NCBI RefSeq assembly: GCF_014194975.1
Contig: NZ_JACIAY010000014.1
Location: 1 to 64,000, forward strand
Origin: Sphingomonas sp. BK580
GTDB taxonomy: Bacteria > Pseudomonadota > Alphaproteobacteria > Sphingomonadales > Sphingomonadaceae
Reading direction: 5' to 3'
DNA length: 64,000 nt
Shown: positions 59,457 through 64,000 of the stretch, piece by piece
Numbering within the stretch: position 1 is the first letter of the stretch
Layout: every line of letters starts with the position of its first letter
The notes under the pieces: model-generated
What the model was told of the DNA's origin: nothing
The model's input: only the letters and a program-made list of their open reading frames with translations
The model's database searches: none
Program-made: the position numbers and the translations under genes

Positions 59457-59593
59457 TCCTCCCCTGCAAGGGGAGGTGGCAGCCCGCAGGGCTGACGGAG
59501 GGGTGACCCGGGCGGCGAGAGCCGCGCCACTCGCAGCTCGCGACACTCCTCCGGCGCGCTACGCGCGCCACCTCCCCTTTCAGGAGAGGATCA
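59457..59593. repeat. Dispersed intergenic repeat, family C (GCCACCTCC subtype)
   Basis: It runs from ATCCTCCCCTGCAAGGGGAG to CACCTCCCCTTTCAGGAGAG, with GCAGCCCGCAGGGCTGACGG and GCGCGCTACGCGCGCC inside. It lies between same-strand genes, so it is transcribed. Confidence 0.65.
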
Positions 59594-59707
59594 GCGATGG
59601 AGGCGCCCTCATCCGCTCAGCCGCGGTTCAGCCGCGCGGGCGCTAGGATCGGCCGTGCAATTCCGCTACATCGCGGGATCGCTCTCACCGGGGTCTCGAC
59701 CGTTCGC

Positions 59708-61069
59708 ATGAAGTCCAAGCTGCTCCAGGCCGCCGCGCTGGTCACCACGATCGCGATGGTGCCGGTCGCCACCGGCGCGATGGCCGCCGCCGATACCAGC
59801 ACCTATCGCGAGATGGACAAATTCCTCGACGTCTACAATCGCGTGAAGGCCGATTACGTCGACAAGGTCACCGACGAGCAGCTGATCAAGGGCGCGATCG
59901 ACGGCATGCTCGCCGCGCTCGACCCGCATTCCAGCTACGTCGACGCCTCGGACTTCGACAATCTGCGCATTCAGACCGAGGGCAATTACGGCGGCCTCGG
60001 CCTGACCGTCTCGATGGAGGACGGCGCGGTGAAGGTCGTCTCGCCGCAGGAGGACACGCCCGCGGGGCGCGCCGGGATCAAGTCGGGCGACTTCATCACG
60101 CACATCGACGGCAAGCTGATCTACGGCGGCACGCTCGACGAGGCGACCGCGCAGATGCGCGGCAAGCCCGGCACCAAGATATCGCTCACGCTCGTGCGCC
60201 CCGGCCGCGACAAGCCGATCGACGTCACGCTCGTGCGCGAGGTGATCGTGCAGCGCCCGGTCAAATGGGAGGTGAAGGGCGACGTCGGCTACATCAACAT
60301 CAACACCTTCTCGGAGGCGACCGGCGCCGACACGCGCGCCGCGGTGATGGCGATCGACAAGTCGCTCGGGCACAAGCCGCTCGGCTATGTCGTCGACCTG
60401 CGCGAGAACGGCGGCGGGCTGCTGACCCAGGCGATCGAGGTGTCCGATGCCTTCCTCGAGCGCGGCGAGATCGTCAGCCAGCGTGGCCGCGAGAAGGACG
60501 ACATCGAGCGCTACTTCGCCAAGCCCGGCGACGTCGCGCACGGCCTGCCGATCATCGTGCTGACCGACTCGGGGACCGCCTCCGCCAGCGAGATCGTCGC
60601 CGGCGCGCTGCAGGACCACCACCGCGCGCTGGTGATGGGAGAGCGCAGCTTCGGCAAGGGCTCGGTGCAGACGCTGCTTCAGCTCGGCCCGCGCACCGCG
60701 CTGCGGCTCACCACCGCGCGCTACTTTACGCCCTCCGGGCGCAGCGTGCAGGAGGGCGGGATCGAGCCCGACATCCGCGTGCCCCAGCTCTCCGACGCCG
60801 ATTACAAGTCGCGGCCCGTGTTCCGCGAGGCCGACCTGCGCCGCCACCTGATCAACGAGATCAAGTCGCCCGACAACGCCGTGCTGGAGGAGGACACCAA
60901 GGACGACCCGCGCTTCACCGCGACGCCGGAGTCGCTCAAGAAGCAGGGAGTCGAGGACTTCCAGCTCTGGTATGCGCTCAAGACGATCGCGCGGCTCGGC
61001 GGGCCGCAGCAGGTCGCCGCCGTGACGCAGTCGATGGCGAGCAACCCGCCGGCGGTGGGCAAGAAGTGA
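59708..61069 (+). CDS. ctpA: S41 family C-terminal processing peptidase, 453 aa
   Basis: The signal peptide ends near residue 27 (VATGAMAA). Next come a helical N-domain (about 30-85), a PDZ domain (about 90-175, EGNYGGLGLTVSMEDGAVKV, PAGRAGIKSGDFI), and the Ser-Lys protease core: TDSGTASASEIVAGALQDHH holds the Ser and MGERSFGKGSVQTLL the Lys. It is periplasmic and trims C-termini of envelope proteins. dsbB begins on its stop codon. Confidence 0.96.
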   Translation: MKSKLLQAAALVTTIAMVPVATGAMAAADTSTYREMDKFLDVYNRVKADYVDKVTDEQLIKGAIDGMLAALDPHSSYVDASDFDNLRIQTEGNYGGLGLTVSMEDGAVKVVSPQEDTPAGRAGIKSGDFITHIDGKLIYGGTLDEATAQMRGKPGTKISLTLVRPGRDKPIDVTLVREVIVQRPVKWEVKGDVGYININTFSEATGADTRAAVMAIDKSLGHKPLGYVVDLRENGGGLLTQAIEVSDAFLERGEIVSQRGREKDDIERYFAKPGDVAHGLPIIVLTDSGTASASEIVAGALQDHHRALVMGERSFGKGSVQTLLQLGPRTALRLTTARYFTPSGRSVQEGGIEPDIRVPQLSDADYKSRPVFREADLRRHLINEIKSPDNAVLEEDTKDDPRFTATPESLKKQGVEDFQLWYALKTIARLGGPQQVAAVTQSMASNPPAVGKK

Positions 61070-61587
61070 CCGGCGCCACGCTCGACCGGCCGTTCGGCGC
61101 GCGCACGGGGCAGGGGCTGCGCAACGCCCGGCTGCTCGCGCTGCTGGTGCCCTCGGCGCTGCTCGCGGGCGCCTGGGCGTTCCAGCTGATCGGCGGGCTC
61201 TATCCGTGCGAGATGTGCCACTGGCAGCGCTGGCCGCATTACGGCGCGCTGGCGATGGCCGCGCTGGCCTTTGTGATCCGCGCCCCGCGCGTGCAGGCGA
61301 CGCTGGTGGCGGGCGCCGCGGCGCTGGTGGTGGTCTCGGGCGCGATCGGCGTCTTCCATGCCGGGGTGGAATATCACTGGTGGCAGGGCGTGACCGCCTG
61401 CACCCAGACGACCAGCACCGTCGGCCTCTCCACCGACCAGGCGCTCAAGGACCTGCTCGCCGCGCCGATCGTTCGCTGTGACGCGGCGCAATGGTCGCTG
61501 CTCGGCGTGTCGCTGGCGGGATGGAACGCTCTGCTCTCCTTCGCCGGTGCCGCGCTGATCGTAACGCAGCTGTGGAGGCGCGCATGA
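61066..61587 (+). CDS. dsbB: Disulfide bond formation protein DsbB, 173 aa
   Basis: A quinone-linked oxidase that re-oxidises DsbA. Four TM helices are visible. The first periplasmic loop has GLYPCEMCHWQRWPHY with the C-x-x-C pair, and the second pair lies in GVTACTQTTSTVG and PIVRCDAAQ. The GTG start overlaps the ctpA stop (GTGA, 61066-61069). Confidence 0.94.
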   Translation: MTGATLDRPFGARTGQGLRNARLLALLVPSALLAGAWAFQLIGGLYPCEMCHWQRWPHYGALAMAALAFVIRAPRVQATLVAGAAALVVVSGAIGVFHAGVEYHWWQGVTACTQTTSTVGLSTDQALKDLLAAPIVRCDAAQWSLLGVSLAGWNALLSFAGAALIVTQLWRRA

Positions 61588-62117
61588 CCTGGAAACCCGG
61601 CGACAAGCCCGCCGCGAGCGACTCGATGATCCGCGTCGATCAGGCGGGCGAGTTCGGCGCGATCCGCATCTACGCGGGGCAGCTGGCGATCATGGGGCAG
61701 CGCTCGCCGATGGCGCGCAAGATCTCGGCGATGGTCTTGCAGGAGGAAAAGCACCGCGCCTTCTTCGATCGCATGATCGTCGAGCGCGGGGTACGACCGA
61801 CCCTGTTCCAGCCGTTCTGGGACGTCGCCGGCTTCGCGCTGGGCGCGGTGACGGCGGCGATCGGTCCGGAGGCGGCGATGGCGTGCACCGCCGCGGTCGA
61901 GACCGAGATCGACAAACATTACGAGGAGCAGCTCGTCGCGCTCGGCGACAGCGACCCCGAGTTGTCCGAGGCGATCCGCGAGTTCCAGGCCGAGGAGCTG
62001 GAGCATCGCGACACCGCGCTGGCGCACGGCGCCGAGAACGCGCCGGCCTATCCGCTGATGTCGGCGATCATCCGGCTGGGCTGCCGGGTGGCGATCGCGA
62101 CCGCCAAGAGGATCTGA
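61584..62117 (+). CDS. coq7: Demethoxyubiquinone hydroxylase, 177 aa
   Basis: A di-iron enzyme that adds the last hydroxyl in ubiquinone synthesis. The ferritin-like iron ligands are in VDQAGEFGAIRIYAG, MVLQEEKHRAFF, AVETEIDKHYEE and FQAEELEHRDTALAHG. The ATG overlaps the dsbB stop (ATGA). ctpA-dsbB-coq7 are therefore translated as one chain; ubiquinone is also the electron acceptor of DsbB. Confidence 0.95.
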   Translation: MTWKPGDKPAASDSMIRVDQAGEFGAIRIYAGQLAIMGQRSPMARKISAMVLQEEKHRAFFDRMIVERGVRPTLFQPFWDVAGFALGAVTAAIGPEAAMACTAAVETEIDKHYEEQLVALGDSDPELSEAIREFQAEELEHRDTALAHGAENAPAYPLMSAIIRLGCRVAIATAKRI

Positions 62118-62127
62118 GAGGAAGGTG

Positions 62128-62580
62128 ATGGTAGGACGGGTCTTCGCCGCGGCGCTGCTGCTGACCGCACCGGCGGCCGCACTGGCACAGAGCGGGCCGC
62201 CCTCGCCCAACGCGGTTCGCGCGCCGCGCACCACCGCGGCGGAGGGCGTGTCGCGCAACGCGCCGGTCAACGGCGTGCTGGTGCTCTACGGCAACGAGCG
62301 CTGCCCGACCAACGCCGACGGCGCGGAGGTGGTGGTCTGCACCCGCCGGCCTGCCGAGGAGCAGTTCCGCATCCCCAAGGAACTGCGCAACTTCGAGGTC
62401 ACGCCCGAGAATCAGGCCTGGGCCGCGAAGGAGGCGGCCAACTCGGGCGTCGGCGCGGTCGGCGTCGGCAGCTGCTCCACCGTCGGCGCGGCGAGCGCCA
62501 CGGGATGCGTGGTGCAGAATGCGACGCGGTGGAAGCGCGAGCGCAAGGCCGCCGCCAAGGTCGCCGAGGACCAGCCCTGA
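62128..62580 (+). CDS. Secreted protein of unknown function, 150 aa
   Basis: ATG 62128 has GAGAGGAAG upstream. A signal peptide (MVGRVFAAALLLTAPAAALA) precedes a mature part with VLVLYGNERCPTNADGAEVV, VCTRRPAEEQFRIPKELRNF and a Gly/Ser stretch with two more Cys (VGSCSTVGAASATGCVV). The four Cys suggest disulfides, in keeping with dsbB just upstream. Family not named. It follows coq7 by 10 bp in the same operon. Confidence 0.82.
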   Translation: MVGRVFAAALLLTAPAAALAQSGPPSPNAVRAPRTTAAEGVSRNAPVNGVLVLYGNERCPTNADGAEVVVCTRRPAEEQFRIPKELRNFEVTPENQAWAAKEAANSGVGAVGVGSCSTVGAASATGCVVQNATRWKRERKAAAKVAEDQP

Positions 62581-62585
62581 GGGCG

Positions 62586-62611
62586 TCGAGGAGCGCGGTC
62601 GCGCCCCTCGA
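62586..62611. terminator. Bidirectional hairpin between convergent genes
   Basis: TCGAGG-A-GCGCG-GT-CGCGC-C-CCTCGA: an 11-bp stem with one mismatch and a tiny loop, filling the gap between two convergent stops. There is no T run, so it may end transcription only partly. Confidence 0.5.
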
Positions 62612-62617
62612 TCCCGA

Positions 62618-63478
62618 TCAGACCAGCTGCGTGACGCGCACGCGGGCGGTGCGACGGCGCAGCGAGTAGCCGACCGCGCCGAACCCCAGGATCATCATCG
62701 CCCAGGTGGCGGGCTCGGGCACGGGCGCGACCGCGATGCCGAACAGCTGGCGCGACGTGGTGCCGAGCGTCGACAGCGCGCCGGTGTTCAGGTCGACGCT
62801 GTAGAGCGAGCGGCCGTTGTACGCGAACGCTTCACTCCCGGCGATGTCGAAGCTGGTGCGCGACCCCAGGTCCGCGCCGAGCCCGCCGACCGTGGTCAGC
62901 ACGCCGCCGTTGTTGTTCTGCTTGGCGAGCACGTCGAGATCGGTGTCGATCACGTACAGCTGGGTCGAGGCGGCGGGCTGGCCGAAGCTCGACGTCGTGT
63001 AGGCCGCCGCGCTCACACCCGGATCACGCCCGGCGTTCGGGTCGCCCGCGGCGTAGCCGAGCGGGCTGGTGGTCGGCGCGCCGGTGAGCGAGCCGTCGTT
63101 CGGGTTGTAGACGTAGTTGTTGTTGGTGTTGCTGACGATGCGGACGCGATCGATCGTCGGGTTGAAGTCGAAGCCGAAGACGCTGCCGTCGATCCCCAGC
63201 GCGGCGCTGGCCGCCGTGGCCACACCCGTCATCGTGTTGATCGTGTAGACGACGCGATCGGTGCCGAGGCCGTAGAGCATGCCGGTGAGCGGGCGGAAGT
63301 CGAGTGCCTCGATGCTGCTGTTGGTGCCGGTGATCTTCAGCGCCGAGGTGAAGGTGCCCGGCAGCGCGCTGCTGAAGGTCACCAGCGTATTGGTCTCGTC
63401 CACGCCGAAGATCGTCGCCGCCGACGCGCTCGCCGGCGCGAGCAGGGCGGCGGTGGCCAGTAGAACTGCCTGTCTCAT
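62618..63478 (-). CDS. DUF4394 protein with PEPxxWA-CTERM anchor, 286 aa
   Basis: The signal peptide (MRQAVLLATAALLAPASASA) is followed by a DUF4394 beta-propeller-like region: TIFGVDETNTLVTFSSALPG, ALDFRPLTGMLYGLGTDRVV, FGFDFNPTIDRVRIVSNTNN. The C-terminus VPEPATWAMMILGFGAVGYS followed by LRRR is the PEPxxWA-CTERM sorting signal, processed by an exosortase-type enzyme in sphingomonads and usually tied to exopolysaccharide production. It is exported and later cleaved or anchored. Confidence 0.93.
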   Translation of the reverse strand: MRQAVLLATAALLAPASASAATIFGVDETNTLVTFSSALPGTFTSALKITGTNSSIEALDFRPLTGMLYGLGTDRVVYTINTMTGVATAASAALGIDGSVFGFDFNPTIDRVRIVSNTNNNYVYNPNDGSLTGAPTTSPLGYAAGDPNAGRDPGVSAAAYTTSSFGQPAASTQLYVIDTDLDVLAKQNNNGGVLTTVGGLGADLGSRTSFDIAGSEAFAYNGRSLYSVDLNTGALSTLGTTSRQLFGIAVAPVPEPATWAMMILGFGAVGYSLRRRTARVRVTQLV

Positions 63479-63565
63479 GATCGCAACTCCCTCTGTTGTC
63501 GTCGGGCCAAGCAGAGATCGCGACGTCTCCCGGATCGCGCTCGCCCGCGACCAGACAGCTTTTGG

Positions 63566-63581
63566 TTAACGGCGAGTCAAC
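63566..63581. promoter_or_regulatory. CtrA-like box TTAA-N7-TCAAC
   Basis: One mismatch from TTAA-N7-TTAAC. It lies 88 bp upstream of the DUF4394 gene start, in an A/T-richer intergenic stretch with more TTAAC half sites (near 63604). The 215-bp region otherwise shows nothing. Confidence 0.4.
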
Positions 63582-63693
63582 GACTTCGCTGTGTCGGGCG
63601 TCCTTAACCAGGATTACTTTTTGTGTCTGCGCGGCGGGTGCATCTATTTGCGGGAAGTCCCGTATCTTGCCTCTCTCGCGCCGCTGCCGCGGG

Positions 63694-64000
63694 TCATCGC
63701 GCAGCCATCCACAGCGCCATCGCGACCATCATGACGTTCTCGGTGAGCGAGACGAAGCCGAGCGGCACGCGGGTCGCACCGCCGACGCAGGCGCACTTGA
63801 GCTCGCGCCGTTCGATATACACCGCCTTGATCACCGACACCGCGCCGATGCCGCCGATCGCCAGCGCGATCGGCACCGACAGCCAGTCGGCCGCGTGCGC
63901 CGCCATCAGCACGCCCGCCAGCCCCTCCGCATAGGGATAGACATAGCCGTAGCGTACCCAGCGCCGCGCCAGCAGGTCGTAGTTGAGGAACATGGTCGAG
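63694..64000 (-). CDS. MauE/DoxX-like membrane protein, partial at window end
   Basis: The open frame runs off the end of the window, so the N-terminus is missing (at least one TM helix would be expected before it). Visible: YDLLARRWVRYGYVYPYAEG, LAGVLMAAHAADWLSVPIALAI, GGIGAVSVIKAVYIERRELK, CACVGG and ENVMMVAMALWM. Three TM helices and the CAC/L-C-A-C motif fit MauE/DoxX redox-associated membrane proteins, often near metal or heme systems. The in-frame ATG at 63993 might be read as a start, but the family is normally longer. Confidence 0.85.
   Translation of the reverse strand, partial: STMFLNYDLLARRWVRYGYVYPYAEGLAGVLMAAHAADWLSVPIALAIGGIGAVSVIKAVYIERRELKCACVGGATRVPLGFVSLTENVMMVAMALWMAAR

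Overview
The window is GC-rich DNA of an alphaproteobacterium, almost certainly a sphingomonad (Sphingomonas or a close relative). Support comes from a CtrA master regulator with its own CtrA box, the TrcR (DUF1013) regulator, a PEPxxWA-CTERM protein, TonB-receptor and M16/M28 peptidase content, and the conserved order NifU - RutE-like - tsaB - rimI - fur - plsC - miaB - phoH - ybeY - corC. It is chromosomal and mostly housekeeping. I see no transposase, integrase, rRNA, tRNA or CRISPR array.

Layout. Bases 1-8,900 are the accessory part. A tightly overlapped gene pair (655-2342) may be a nuclease-like effector and an internally repeated partner. It is followed by a CAP-domain protein, an SDR dehydrogenase, and a membrane PQQ glucose dehydrogenase (gcd) cut by one in-frame TGA. 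Then comes a DNA/RNA non-specific endonuclease toxin, split by a frameshift, with a YezG-like immunity gene. From 8.9 to 15.2 kb the genes are mostly on the minus strand: rdgB-rph, a TM2 protein, a DEDD exonuclease, trcR, and a glycosyltransferase/LpxH-like pair. From 15.6 to 20.1 kb are an AI-2E family permease, ctrA and a TonB receptor. From 20 to 31 kb are a CinA-type protein, map, a CAP lipoprotein, glnB-glnA behind a sigma-54 promoter, rpsD, pyk, an M14 carboxypeptidase and a DUF4136 lipoprotein. From 31 to 38 kb are rpmJ, a HAD hydrolase, an EamA transporter, a HerA-like ATPase, yebC-ruvC and a DUF1176 protein.

From 38.1 to 48.8 kb lies the conserved minus-strand housekeeping block. It appears to be interrupted twice: by vapBC between phoH and ybeY, and by a RidA/TetR/winged-helix cassette between miaB and phoH. 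From 49 to 59.4 kb are an aspartyl/asparaginyl hydroxylase-like enzyme, M16 and M28 peptidases, an acyl-CoA ligase, msrC, arfB, an RluA-family pseudouridine synthase and an M15 peptidase. From 59.7 to 62.6 kb is a tightly coupled ctpA-dsbB-coq7 run plus a secreted protein. The window ends with a DUF4394 PEP-CTERM protein and a truncated MauE/DoxX membrane protein.

Regulation visible in the sequence: a CtrA box upstream of ctrA, a sigma-54 promoter at glnB, three tandem operator-like palindromes between tetR and ridA, an inverted repeat before vapB, and clear terminators after glnA and rpsD. Intergenic gaps are filled by three families of dispersed palindromic repeats, which account for most non-coding DNA. 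All family assignments are from reading the sequence, without database searches.
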